This document shows positions 47,237 through 60,000 of a stretch of 64,000 nucleotides of DNA, piece after piece. Below the pieces are notes generated by a model. That model worked only from the letters and a program-made list of their open reading frames with translations, searched no databases and was not told the origin of the DNA. The stretch covers positions 1,736,001-1,800,000 of the forward strand of contig JAQJZZ010000012.1 of NCBI GenBank assembly GCA_030077755.1, in the 5' to 3' direction. Within the stretch, counting starts at the first letter, position 1. Every line of letters begins with the position of its first letter. A program made the translations under genes and the position numbers. This DNA is from Filosporella fistucella (lineage: Eukaryota > Ascomycota > Leotiomycetes > Helotiales).

Positions 47237-49800
47237 CTACTTCTCCACGTTCTAATCCTTTATAAAATAAAGACCCTCCTTATAGGCCTCTATTAAAACC
47301 CCCTTATCTAATATATCCACATCTGGCTTAACCTTAGGCATAGGAGTTTTAAAAGCACGAGATCGCTTTAAGTGAAAATAAAATGACTTTTCCTTAAATA
47401 TACGCTTCTTCTCCTCTATTATATCCCTATATAATGCTAAAGCCACACGCGTAGCTCTCTTACGTCCTTTTATAATAAATTTATAAATAGCTTCCCTATT
47501 ATTACCTAATAATATATTCCTCTCCTTTAAAACTATAGGTGAGCTCTAGCGTTTATAATATATGAGAGTATTAGATAAGGCCCCTAAACCCCCTAATTTA
47601 AAGCTTATAAGAAATCTAAAGGGTATAACGCTATATCTATTAGCTAGCCCGGATAGCGTAGCTATTAGGATAATCTAATCTCTATGCGACTCGGATAGCA
47701 TATGCCAGGTGCCTCCCTTAATCACTTCCAAATTCTCCTTATTATCTTATATGCCTATAAATTAAGGGAGCATCATGCGTTGCACCTTTATAGTAAGGCC
47801 TATAATACCGTAGGATATTAATAGCAACGTGATTCGCGCGTTTCTTGGCTTGCAAGATATATTCCTCTATTCCTCTAATCTTAGAACTTTAGTATCCTCT
47901 TTAATAAAAAGCTAATTAATAATCCGATAAATAAATCCATTTATAGCCTATCCTCAAGCAATTACGCGATCCCACCATTCTCCTAGCTTATACTATATTC
48001 TAGGCAAAATGAATATATAGTTTTTATTATCTTCTTTATCCATTAATACTATTCTTTAAATTATATGCACGCCACGCTACTTGGCTAGCAAGTCTAATAT
48101 ATTAAGATTAATATGGCAAAAATAAGTATTATTTCCGGGAATATAATATTTTATATAATAGGGGTAGCTAACTAAATGCCATGTAGCATCGGGTCTTAAT
48201 GTTACATATAATATATAATAGGCATGATCTTGGCGTATTAGCTATTAAGTAATTAAGTAAAACATATTTTTTAGCTAGCCAATATTCTTATAATTATTAA
48301 TTTCTTAAAGATGCTAGTAATATATATTAAACTCATTTAATATCTATTTCTTTAATTCCGGGTTCTGGAATTATTAATTAAAGAGCGGGGTAATAACGGA
48401 TCCATTAGCCTTTTATTTGGGAAGAATTATAAGGTCCTAAGCATTTAATATCTTTTCCTAATTAAAAGCAAAATCGGTTCCTTGCTTATCATAAAAGAAC
48501 TTATAAGGGCCTAATTTATTAAAAGGTCTTGGTGGTTAACTCATAACTTAAAACCATTAATATATTACCTTATTAGTCTTTAGTTTTCTGATATCCAAGT
48601 AATAATTTAACACGTATTTTAACCAATAGTCTAAAAGAGGTCGATTTAAGCGTTTAATATAAAGCTCAATTTATCTTGCTATAAGGCGTTTATACGGAAA
48701 GTAAACCTTTTTAAATAAGTGCATCTTAGCTAATAGCTTTATCCTAATTATAATTCCAAGTGCCCTCTTCTTTTTTATCATAATCTTTTAGCCCTTTATA
48801 ATATCTTTTATATAGCGGTATTAGCTATTTATTACCTATATATCCTTATTATCCTCTCCGCTATTTGCTAGTTCTTCCTTTATATTATCTATTTCTTTTT
48901 TATTTAACTTATTTATGGGTCTTAAAACTATGCCATATTCTTCTGCTTCCTTCTATGGCATATAAATTCCTTTAGATTTAAGAGCCCGACCGCTACCTTT
49001 AAGATTCGCACTAGGAACCAGTGAATTTTAGCCCGCTAGGCGGGGTGAAATTTCTCTATTACCATTTTCATTATTTAGCTATATCGGGTCTTTAAGGATA
49101 AGTTCTTCGATTATTCTTATACTTATTTCTTTTAAAAATCCATAAACGCTAAAGGTTATTCCTAGCTCTCATGCTTGCTATAATAAAATTTCCTTTACCT
49201 TTTTATTTCAAATCTTTTAAGCTTTATTAAAATCACTAAACGTGAAACCCTTAACTAGCTTGGCCTATTTTTTTCTATTAATGAGACGTTAAATTACTAT
49301 AATATTTATTAGGCATATAGATTGCTTTAAGCTATTAACAAGTTAAGATAGCTTTTTATATGCATAAAGGAAATTTAATAAATAGTTTATCTTATTTAAC
49401 CATTTTATAACACTATTATCCTTTTACCTATTATAGATCGCCTTCTTTGCCTCATATATTCGGTCCCATTTCTTTTTATTCTCCTTAATAATTAATAGCG
49501 CTTATGCCCACCTACTAATAAACTCGTTTTTAGATATATATATCCGGTAAGCTTTACCCTCCTATATAAATAAGAATACCTCCTTAATTATATTAAATGC
49601 CCTTTCGTGGTATTATAGCATATCCTAAAGAATTCCTGCCTTAACCTTATACCTATCTTATTCCGGGATACCGGTAAGATAATCCTTTACCTCTTATGCA
49701 TTTTGAAATGCTATGCTAGTAATAAGAATAATGCTCTTAAATTAGATGTCTAGTGCATTCTCTATAGCTATAATATAACCGATTTTCTTATATGGTTTAA
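47237..49800 (-). pseudogene. Element B extra sense-strand ORF, unrecognised, about 850 codons
   Basis: Read towards the 3' LTR, the frame is coherent apart from TAA/TAG codons where CAA/CAG would fit. It contains SIILITSIAFQNA, DYLTGIPE, KKKWDRIYEAKKAI, EWWDRVIA, ISFKLGGLGALSNTLIYYKR and GRKRATRVALALYRDIIEEK, and ends just before the polypurine tract. The last part (47446-47252) is open. No family is recognised. It is present at the same place in element A. The 5' limit is approximate. Confidence 0.55.
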
Positions 49801-50419
49801 AAGGAAAAAGGTTAAAAAGAAAAGGACGTTTTTAAGGAAAAGAATCCTTAAATAATTAATTTAATTTGGCTAAAGGTGAATTGCATATAGCTTGCGGTTA
49901 AAAGCCATTAAGCAAATAATTTAGTTTTTAATTAACCATTCGCCTTTGCCCCCTTACCTTAAATGTCTTCCTATTTAAATAAACTTTTTAGCGCTAACCT
50001 TAACCTTAATAAAATAACCAAAAATAGCCCTTAAGAACTTAAAGGAGCGTGTTGCCATTTATGGCAAAGGCAAGAAGCAAGCTAGCGCTATTGCAAAGGC
50101 TGCTTTAACGGGTACTCGCTCTTTATAGCATTTATAAAGTTTTAACTTTAATTAATAATTTGCTTTTGCTTTCTCTCCTTTCTAAGGTTTAGCAATTCGC
50201 TTTTATATAATAGCAAGCCTCGTCCTCGTCCTATTTTAAGTATAAATACCCTTCCTTATTCCCTTTTAACTTTTTCTTTTTAATAATTTTTCAAGTTGGC
50301 CAGGTAAGTGCTTCTTTGCACTATTCCCTCCCCTACTTATAATAGTCCCCTCCTTAACTGGTCTCCTATAATATACCTTAAGCGTATTAAGATGTTTTTG
50401 CCCAAGCACTAAAATAATT

Positions 50420-51723
50420 TATCTGCTCCTAAGCACCTCGCTCCTATCACCCCACCTGGTGGAGACGACTAACCTAATATAGCTCTTTAAGAGCTTATTA
50501 CCTTTAACCCCATATATTATGCTATTAATACCTTTATGCATGGCTTAATTAATCCTGCTCTTGCTTAGCCCGCGGCAGAATTTATTAAGGCTAACATGGC
50601 TCTTGCTCCTAATATTACCGAAGCTACTAGCCACTAATCCACTACCTAAAACCCCGTTATTATTCCTAAAAAGGTATCTTTTAATGGCAAGGCTCTTACT
50701 TCTTCTCCTAGTGATTTAGCCACTTTAGCCGGTATTAAATTTATTGCCACCTATATTAAAAATGCCGAATTCTTTAATTTAAACCCCGCTAATTATATTC
50801 TAAAATTTCTACGTAACGCCGGAATTAAATACCGCCCTCTTTTTAATTACCTCTTTAACATCCTGTGATTTGCTAATACTATATCCCAAATTACATAAAC
50901 TAAGGTCTATTTATTTAAAGCCATATTTAAACCTCACCTTAAAATCCAACTAGCCCGCAGCTATCTCGGCTATTTACTTATTAGTCTTAATAACGGTATT
51001 TTAACCATTCTTGGTAAGGAATATAATGGTGGTAATTTTAATTTGCCTAAGTCTTCTTATAATAAAGCCACTATTGCCGATTACCTAAATTATTAATAGT
51101 GGATTAAATATCTTTTAAATGCTAATAACCCCGTTATAATTAAGCCTCATCGCTATTACCTTGCTTTACCCCATCCTTTTATTACTAAAAAGGCTTTTAC
51201 GTCCGCTATCCCCGGTAAAAAAGACTATGGTGCCAAAGATTCTCTTATCTCTTCTGGAAAGGGTAAAGGAAAAGCTATTATAAAGTCCTTTATCGCTAGT
51301 TTTTTATTTATTAAAAAGACCAGGAAGCGTAAGGCCCCTAATTCTAGTATTAAGGACGATTCTAATATTATTGCAAACGCTGACCCTACTCTATTTAAGA
51401 AGCCAAAGCTTAAAATAACTTATACCCTTATAGCTAGCTTACCTCCCGCAAGTTCTCCTCTTATTATTCTTACTAAACGAATTAAATCTAAGAAAACTTT
51501 GCTATTTCCATATCCTAAAACTAAGCCCGAACCAACCCTAAAGAAAGCTAAAAAACCTAAGAAGACCAAGAAATCCAAGAAACCTGCTCCTATTTTATCT
51601 AAATTATTTAAATGAATTATAATTAAGAAAAGTCTTAAAGATCATATACCCTTAGCCGCCTATAACCCTAATAAGGAGGCTAGTAGTGAATTTAAGGATA
51701 ATAAAGAAGCGAGCGAGAATTAA
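50420..51723 (+). pseudogene. Element B extra antisense ORF with lysine-rich tail
   Basis: Lies opposite to gag-pol. From about 50420: NLSAPKHLAPITPPGGDD, then SPSDLATLAGIKFIATYIKN, FLRNAGIKYRPLFNYLFNIL, LGKEYNGGNFNLPKSSYNKA and KPHRYYLALPHPFITKKAFT. The tail is Lys/Pro-rich (KKAKKPKKTKKSKKPAP), like a nuclear-localisation or nucleic-acid-binding region, ending at TAA 51721-51723. About ten stops interrupt it, mostly at presumed Gln codons. Conserved in element A. Function unknown; a chromatin or nucleic-acid role is inference. Confidence 0.6.
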
Positions 51724-52199
51724 ATATGAGTCTTTTTCTTTTAAAGTAATGCGCTTTCTTAAGAGCTAAATAAAAAAAAGGCGTAAATGAAATAGATATC
51801 CAAGCAGGATAAATAGCAAATATAATAAAATAGAAAAATGAAATAAAATTAAATATTAATTCTTTTCTCCCTTTTTAATAAATAAAACTTTTGCGCGAGC
51901 TATTCCTAGGCGTATTATAATTTATCCCGCCGGGTAAGGTAAAATTTCTTATTACCAAATCCTCTTGCCATATATTAATTGCTATTATTTAAGATAACCC
52001 TAAAACTCCACTTAACCGGTATCGCTATTTAATAAGCTTCCTATTTTCTTATTTTTGCCTTCCTTTTCTCTATTCCTTTAATTAATAAATTTAGATCCCT
52101 TTATTTTTCCGGCGGAATTTTTATAATTTTTTTATTATTTCCCTTTTCTTGCTTTATTCCTTTGCTATTTCCATTTCCGTCCCCTATTTCCATATCGTC

Positions 52200-55100
52200 T
52201 TTAACTAGTATGGGATCCCAAATACCTTACCTTTGCTTAAAGACTTTTATTTTATTATTAGCATATATCCTATATAATCTTATCCTATTTATTTCTTTTA
52301 AAAAATATATTCCCTTATTAATAACCACCTTATTAACCTTAAATGGACCTAGCCACCTATATTTAAGCTTTAACCGCGAGGATATATTTACCTCTTATAG
52401 CGCATTATATAGCAAAATGACGTTTCCCCTTTTTATTTCTTGGATTTAAATCTATTTAAATCTATTAAATTAATCCTTATTAATAATACGTATTCTCTTC
52501 TATTTTGCCGCAGCTTCCTTTAAATCCTTATCCCTTAGCTAAATTTGCCTAGCCCTAATCGCTAGGAGCTCTATTATGCTTTAAATACTTTCCTAATTTA
52601 AAATTCTCCATGTAGGGATCCGTGTTTCTATAGGCAGCACCGCTTCTAATCCATAGTTTAAATAAAAGGGCGAGAACCTAGCTATTATCTTTACCGTCGC
52701 TTTATTAGCTAATAGCATAGCATATAAATTATTTACCTACTTTCCCTTTCCTCCATTTATTATCCTGGCTAGGGCTTTAATAATTAGCTTATATCCTCTT
52801 TTTATTATCTTATTTATAATAGCATAATAAATAAAGACTATAATGCGTTAAATATTATACTTTTACGTTAATTTCTTAATTAGCCCTTTATTTTCTGGCC
52901 CCCTATTAATAATTAGCTTTTTAAAAACCCTATATTAGCAAATTACATCTTCTTATATAAAATCTATTATTAATTTAGAGGTCGCTATATTTAATACACG
53001 TCCTTTAACTTAGCCTAAGAGATTATATTATGCTATAACCAAGTATTTCTTCCCTTTATATTCCGGCATATGAATAATATCCAGGCCTACCTTTAATTAA
53101 AGGATATTAGACCAAGTTAAATATAAAGGTTCCTCTTGCCGAGCACCGCTTTATAGCTAGCACCTATTATACCCTAAGATAAATGCTTTCATGTCTTTAT
53201 AATAAGAGTTTTAAAAATATTTCTCGGCCACTTTTTAATAAGTGCTTTCTCTTCCTTTATGCCCGGTTTTATTATGGAGTGCTTAAAGAATTGCTTTTCT
53301 TTTAGCTTTTGAGTCAATTACTCTTCTTTTTAATAGACCCTTATTTGCCCTTTGGAATAGCACCCCTCTCTTAACCTTATAATTAAGCGCTCGCGTTTTA
53401 AATTATCTAAAATCGGATTTCGCGACTTATATAAGCCTCTTAAATATTATTAAAAATTTAGCTATTAGCCTTAAGTTAAGACTCTAGTCTCCTTTTAGCA
53501 AAAATGCTTAAGCAAGTCTAACTCTAACCTTATAATATGGAATAACTTAATAAGAACCCATATAAGCATTAATGAAATCGTTAATATCTTTTTCTTAAGC
53601 TTTAAGTCTTAATTCCTCTTTTATTGCCGGTCGCCGAGATAGCCCATTTATAGCGGTATATTTTTTCCCAGGCACGTGCTTAACCTTAAAATTAAATAGC
53701 CGGATCCATGCTATCTATTAAGTCACTAGTGCTCCCGGTAAATTGGATATAATAGAATTTAATTAAGCTACCAGGATAGCTATATTAGTCTTTAGCAGGA
53801 AATATACCCCATAGAGATATTTTCAGACCTTTTTAAGAGCCTTTAAAACGCCTCTATACTCTCTTTTTATCGCATTATAATTTTGCTCGGCTTGTGACCA
53901 CTATCCGCTATTATACCGGACCGGGTGCCTTTTCTTATTAATATCCAGCTATATTAAAACCATTCCTTACCCGTGGAGACTAGCATCTATTGCCAAAATA
54001 ATTAAGCTAGCGCCTAAGGATATATTTAATCGCATAAGCGCCGGTGCCGAAGTTAGAGCTAGTTTTAATAAATCTATAATAAGGTCATGCTCATTTATTT
54101 ATTTAAACTTTATCCCCTTATAAAATAGTTAATAGAGCGGTATTGCGATAATTATAAAATCCTTAATCCATATTTAATAATAAACGCAAACTCTAATAAA
54201 CGCCTAAACCTCTATTACTAAAGAGCACTTTTTTTAATTAATGATTTTTAGTACCTTTTCACTATCTGGCGAGCGTCCCTATATATGATATACATATTTA
54301 ATCAGCTTGATTCCATCTATTTTAAATTATGATTTTGGCCCAATTATAGCTCTTGCCTTCTCAATATTTGTCAAAACTTGGTCTAAATTGATTAAGTGCT
54401 CTAAAATAAACTTTTAAATCCTAGGGGCAGCTTCCTCCTTATTATACCTTATATGTGGACTAAGAATAGGAATATTATCCATAAAGATTTTATAATATTT
54501 AAGAATATAATCTTTTAAAATTGCCTTTCCTGCCCTTATAAATTGAGCGATAGAATTTATAATACCCTATACCAAAGTTATGTGTTTAACTAGCCTTCGA
54601 GACGTTATAAAGGCAGTTATGTCCCTATTATTCAGGTGCAAAGAAATCTAATTATATTTAGAATAAAAATTAATAAGTAATATAATTTGGCATTTAGTAA
54701 ATTCTTTTGAGATTTTATCCATATCCGGTGGTAGGTTGGCGTCCTAAATAGTAATAGCATTATATTTTATAGCCGCGTTAATTAATTTATACTTTCCATT
54801 CTTTTTCTTTATAGCAAATTACTGGTTCCGGTAAGGTCTATGGCAAAACTCTAGTATATTAGCCTTAAGTCGCTTATTAATTATCTTATTAATCTCCCTT
54901 GCTAAATATCGCGGCATGGCAAATCCGGGGCTTTACTAGGCTTTATATAGCATAATTTATATCTCTTATAATAGAATAATATCCTTATTAATTTATCTAT
55001 ACTTTAAAAACTCAAATGCGATAGCCTTTTCCCTTTTAAATAATAGTTTTAGCAATATCTCCCTTTTTCTTTCCTATAGCCCGTTTCCTATAATTAACTT

Positions 55101-56000
55101 CTTAATCCTTTCTTTTATTAACCTGTCTCTCCTTTTTATATTTAAAAACTTAAGGATTAGCCATGTATTCTATTTATTCCTTAGCTTTACCGGCCCTTTT
55201 ACTTGCTCTATTTCTAGCTTCTTTTATTTTTAATTTAGGTTTTTACCGGGCACTAACCTATTAGAAACACCTTCTTTTATAAGTATAACCTTACTAGCCT
55301 TATTCTTATATGCATTAAAAATGCTAATAATAGGAAAGAAATGCTTTACTTAAAGTAAGGATATAAAATTAATCGCCCTTAAATAAGTAATATCGCCCTT
55401 AATATCTTTTATGCTTATAGAAAATACCTTAACTCCTTTTTATCCCCAAATACCATTTTTTAACCTATTAAGCGGGGTGAAATTTAAAGCTAATATCCCT
55501 TCCCTATTAACCTTAATGCTTGGCTTACCGGGCAGCCGCACTACTTTTAACCCGGCTATAAGTTTCCCTATATAATACCTCTCCCCTAATAGGAATTAGC
55601 TATATTAATAACGCAAGCTATAGCTTGCTTCGTCCTCTTATTATTAATAATTATTATAAATTGGAAGCCATTCTTATATAAAAAGGAAAGTAAGTTAATA
55701 GTAATAAACGGCTGCCCTAATATAATCTTATTTTACGGGTTATTTATAATAAAGAAGTTTATTATTACTTTTATGCTCCTAATCTTAACGGTAACGTTTT
55801 TATAAATCCTAATAAACCTTTTCTTTTTACCATTATAATTAATTATCCTAAATTAAGGGTTAGGTCTAATTCCTAAGCTAGCTCGCTTAGCTAGCTTAGT
55901 ATTTATAATATCCGCCTCGGCCTTATAATCAAGTAGCGCTAGCCTCTTAATCCCTTTAATCTTTACCCGGAGCTTTGGATTAAATATAATAAAAGGCGGT
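52200..56000 (-). pseudogene. Element B pol: protease-RT-RNase H-integrase
   Basis: Read leftwards: AREINKIINKRLKANILEF, HRPYRNQ, KKKNGKYKLINAA and DANLPPDMDKISKEF (RT). Then FMDNIPILSPHIRYNKEEAA, where the FxDD active-site pair is Asp-Asn. RNase H follows (LGASLIILAIDASLHG). The integrase has NKTGHKGRESTY and a paired-Cys region, then RFSPFYLNYGLEAVLPIETR and RWLGPFKVNKVV at the C-terminus (about 52250-52700). These match a common fungal Ty3/gypsy lineage. Many stops. Confidence 0.85.
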
Positions 56001-56949
56001 TTAATCTTCTTTATTACCGCCAAATTCACCTAAACCTTATTATCCTCCGCTTTTCCTTTTATATATATTAGCAAGATAGTAACTATATTCTTAAATAATA
56101 TCTTTTATAGCACATCTAAATAAGCTAGAACCTCCCTTTTAATAATCCCTTTTAGCTCATTATCCAAGATTTTATTTATAAGTTTTAAAGGATTAATAGA
56201 GCGCTTTAATATATCTAGATACCGCTCGATTCTTTAAGTTATTCTTGGTCCTATCTTCTTTAGAGCCTCGGTTTATTTTTTATTAATATTTATTTCCTTA
56301 ACTTTATTACTCTTAATTACCTTATCCTCCGCGGTTACCTTCCTCTAATTCCTAGCCTTAAGGATCTTTAGGATAGCCATCTTCCTTTCCCTATTAATTC
56401 TCTCCTTTAATATGCGCCTTAGATTTTCCTATTTTTCCTCTTCCATGGCTTCTTTCCTCCCTTAGAGCATAATAGCTATTATAAAGATCCCCGAATTAAT
56501 ATTCTCCTTAACCTCTTTATTATCCGATTTATTTATTTAAATAATAGTGCTAGATATTCCACCTATATTTATATACCGAGCCGGGGTAGGCTAAGGTAGC
56601 GCTTATTCTTAGAAATAATGAATAATATCCTTTCCTTTTTCCCTTTTAAGAATATACGCGGACCTTTCTCCTTTACCTAATCTCTCTAAATGCATCCTTC
56701 CTTTAATGGTTTCATGGATAAGGCCTTATTTATAATTAATCCCGAAATTAGGATATTGCCATTTAAAGTAACCCTCTTTTAAGTAATAGTAATAGCGTGC
56801 TATTCGAGGGCGATATGCTTCTCCGGCAAAAGCACTTATACCGGAAATTGGTCCCTTAGGTAAAGCTAAAGTGTTAACCTTATTAATAATATTAATTAGG
56901 TAGATATCACGATTCCCCTTATCGGGCGGGGTAAATTAAACCTATTAGC

Positions 56950-58066
56950 CTCTTATCCCTATATTTATAATCGCTCTAATAAATATAGCTAGAGATTAAA
57001 AAGCCTTAATTAAATCCTTAATCGTTTTTTCGGAAATTACTTAGACTCGCGGGGCCATAATAGGAACCGTAAACTGCTTCTCCCTTAATACCTAAGCCGT
57101 ATTCCCAAATTAATCCATTAATTAATTTAGGTTCTCGCGCCCTTATATATTAGAATCAAATTCTTAAACCGTCTTATTGCTTACTAAAATCTTAATAATA
57201 GTCTTAACCATATTAATATATATTATTATAAAGGGAAGCTCAATATTAATTTTATTTTTTTAAATAACCTTATTCCGAATCCCTTAGGGAAGACTATTTA
57301 AAAACCATATCCCCCTTATATAATTCTCGATTTAACCTTTCTTCTTTAACGCAAATAATATAGCCGTGAACTATTGGATATAGGCACGCGTCTTAGCCTT
57401 ATTATCGCGCTTCTTATCCTTTAAAGCCTTTAGGAAAGCGCGAGAATTCATTTGCTAAATGGCGTCATGATCCTTATATTTTATTATAAGTGCTTTAACT
57501 AATGCACTCTAGTCTTAATTAACCCATTCTTATAAAGTTTTAATATATTAGCCTATAGCCGTGGCATAATATCTTAGTAGCTATTTAATCTTCCCCTTTT
57601 CATCTTATCTAGCATTTTTAGCTTAGTTTTTAAACCTCTCCAGGAACTTTATAATATTATACCCTTTAAAGTATAGAGCTCTAGGATTATGCGGAAGGGG
57701 TATAATAGGCATTACCCTTATAAATATTATAATTGCTACCCGTATATCCGCTATCTATATAACCTAATTTTATATTACGTCCGGTTCTTCTCTAATATAA
57801 CGATCTAATTTGTCCTAAAAGCTCACTAGTGACATTGAAAATCATAAACTCAATAACCTATATTCTAAAAACTCAAGTAAGACCTATATGCTTAATAGAA
57901 CCATTATTAAAAGGGTTTATAAGCCGGATATAATTAATCCCCGTAGCTTAATTTCCATATTATCTTCCTTGCTCCCTTTCCTATTATCCTATTTTAACTT
58001 TTCCTTCTTAACCTTAATAAGCTTTGCCCGTACTCGCTTTCGCTTAATATTTATTTGCTTATCCAT
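56950..58066 (-). pseudogene. Element B gag
   Basis: From ATG 58066 (MDKQINIKRKRVRAKLIKVK) leftwards. Diagnostic pieces are GYNIIKFLERFKN, KIKQLLRYYATAIG and YIKTLQEWVN, typical of fungal gypsy gag. Interrupted by stops. The 3' limit is approximate. Confidence 0.65.
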
Positions 58067-58344
58067 TTCCACTATTATTAATTTTGGCTAGGCTTAGCTC
58101 TATACTAATAGGAGAGTCCTATTCTATAATCAAAATTTAATACAATAATTTGCCCTTGTATTAAGGCCTTATATTATAGCCTAAATTCCTAATTACTAGA
58201 CTTTTAACTCTAGACCAATTATTACCGCTTTTTTAATTAATTGGTATACTTATAACTAATAAAACCGACTCCTACCTCTCAAATATGTCCTTATTAATAC
58301 GGATTAAATATATATTATCTTTTATTCCCTATATAGGTTATTAA

Positions 58345-58550
58345 TGTAAAGGGGTATAAAGTGTGCCATTTAAGTGTATGATAAATAATATAATAACCAA
58401 AATAATAAGGGTGGTATTTAAAAGAAGAAGAAGGATTTTATTATTAAGTTATGCTCGGGCTATATTATATGTAAAGTGAGCACCGGAGCGGAAAAACTAT
58501 TTACCGGTAAAATACATGACCTAAAATTATAGGGCTTCAACCCCACTATA
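58345..58550 (-). repeat. 5' LTR of element B (206 bp)
   Basis: On the plus strand it begins TGTAAAGGGG, keeping the TG/CA terminus, and ends CCCCACTATA. Confidence 0.9.
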
Positions 58551-60000
58551 ATATTAGGTTTATAGACCCTAAGGGTAACCTTATAAGTAGTCGAGTAGGC
58601 CCTAATAACACTTTATTTATTACTCGTGCACACTATCCTATTATAGAAATAGGCGCTAATTATGGCCTTATAGTGCAATTGCCTATGCATATCCGTAATC
58701 CATATGCTAAGAATGGTGGCTTTAAGCCTCTTATAAGTGACCGCATATAGCTATAAATGGATTAGGAGCGAGGAATAGACCTCTCCTTTAAAATAAAAAA
58801 GAAGGCAACCTTCCCACCTTTTTATAAAGGCAAGAACCTTAAGGAATACCGGGCTTTCTTTAATGCCTTTAAGCTAGTCTTTAATAATTAGCCGAGTTTA
58901 TATAACTCTTATAAGGAACGTGTAAATATTATAATTTAAAGGTTTAAGATGGGTTGCCTACTTATAAAGCACTAGTTTATTCTTAATAATAAATGTCAAG
59001 ATTGCTAGGGCCTTTTAATAGCCTAGGATGACTTTAAATACTAGAATTTGGATATTATATAAAGTAATAGAGAGCGTAGTATTAAAGCTTATAGAAAATT
59101 GTAAGGGCTAAAATAAAGGCCTAATGAGATTATTATACAATTAATTAAAAGGATAGAGTTATTAAAGCAAAACCTTTTCAGAAGTCGAGAAGAGTTTAAA
59201 AGAATAGCTACCCTTAAGCTTGCCCTTATAAATGAGATATTAATTAAAAAAATGCAAATTATAACTATAAATATAATACCGAATACCGTCCTTAGCTAAT
59301 AAATGGCCGCTTAAAAGGCTAAGATCCTAGTAAAAAGAATAAATAGTGCTATAAGCCGAAATAAGCGTAAGCATAAGGATAGTAATAAGTCTAAAAAAAG
59401 ACGTGATTATAAGGGCAGGAAGCCTAAAAAGAACTCTTTAGGAGCCTCTTAATAGCCCTGGCAAAATCGTGACTATTGGAAAAGGAACGCTTTCTCCGCC
59501 CTATTAAGTAGTTTTATAAGCACATCTTATAGTGACCGGAAGCCTCTCTTTAAGGTAACCTGCTATTCATATAAATAAAAGGGCCACCTTGCGAGTAGCC
59601 TTATTTGCCTAAATAAAGCTAAATAGGTAAAAGCCAACCTAGAAAAAGCAAAATTATAAGAGGCTAAACGGAATCTCCGAGCTATTAAAAGGCTAGCTAC
59701 CATTAAAAGAGAAAATTCCTTAGGGAATTCGGGAAAAGCTCCTGCTAAGTCTTAAGCGCTAAAGGGCCTAAAAGCAAATCACATAGGCGTTTAATAGTTA
59801 TTATTAAGTTATTATAAACCGTAATAGGAGCTAAAGGTACCCTAGAGGCACTTATTAATACGGGTATAAATAATTCCTTTATTAATATTTATAAAGCCTA
59901 GAGGTTAGGAATAGTGCCTTTAGCCTATTATAATATCTAGTTTAATATAGTGGATAAAGGTAATTTTCGGGTAACCAAAGCCTATAATATAATTATTAAG
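58551..60000 (+). pseudogene. Element D gag remainder and zinc-knuckle region
   Basis: In-frame pieces such as FPPFYKGKNLKEYRAFFNAF, RERSIKAYRKL and SREEFKRIATLKLALINEIL resemble gypsy gag. A lysine-rich stretch (SRNKRKHKDSNKSKKRRDYK) precedes a knuckle-like CYSYKxKGHLASSLIC in which the canonical pattern is partly lost. The aspartic protease motif follows (LEALINTGINNSFIN), where Asn replaces the catalytic Asp. Confidence 0.65.

Larger units (their letters stand above)
46988..58550 (-). mobile_element. Element B: complete 11,563-bp Ty3/gypsy element of the 206-bp-LTR family
   Basis: Two 206-bp LTRs in the same orientation (5' LTR 58345-58550, 3' LTR 46988-47193, read on the minus strand) enclose gag, pol and about 4.9 kb of extra sequence. 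A polypurine tract lies at 47199-47204 (complement). ATAT flanks both ends (46984-46987 and 58551-58554), a possible target duplication but weak in AT-rich DNA. The LTRs differ at about 18 positions, all transitions by eye. It is inserted in gag of element D. Confidence 0.88.
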
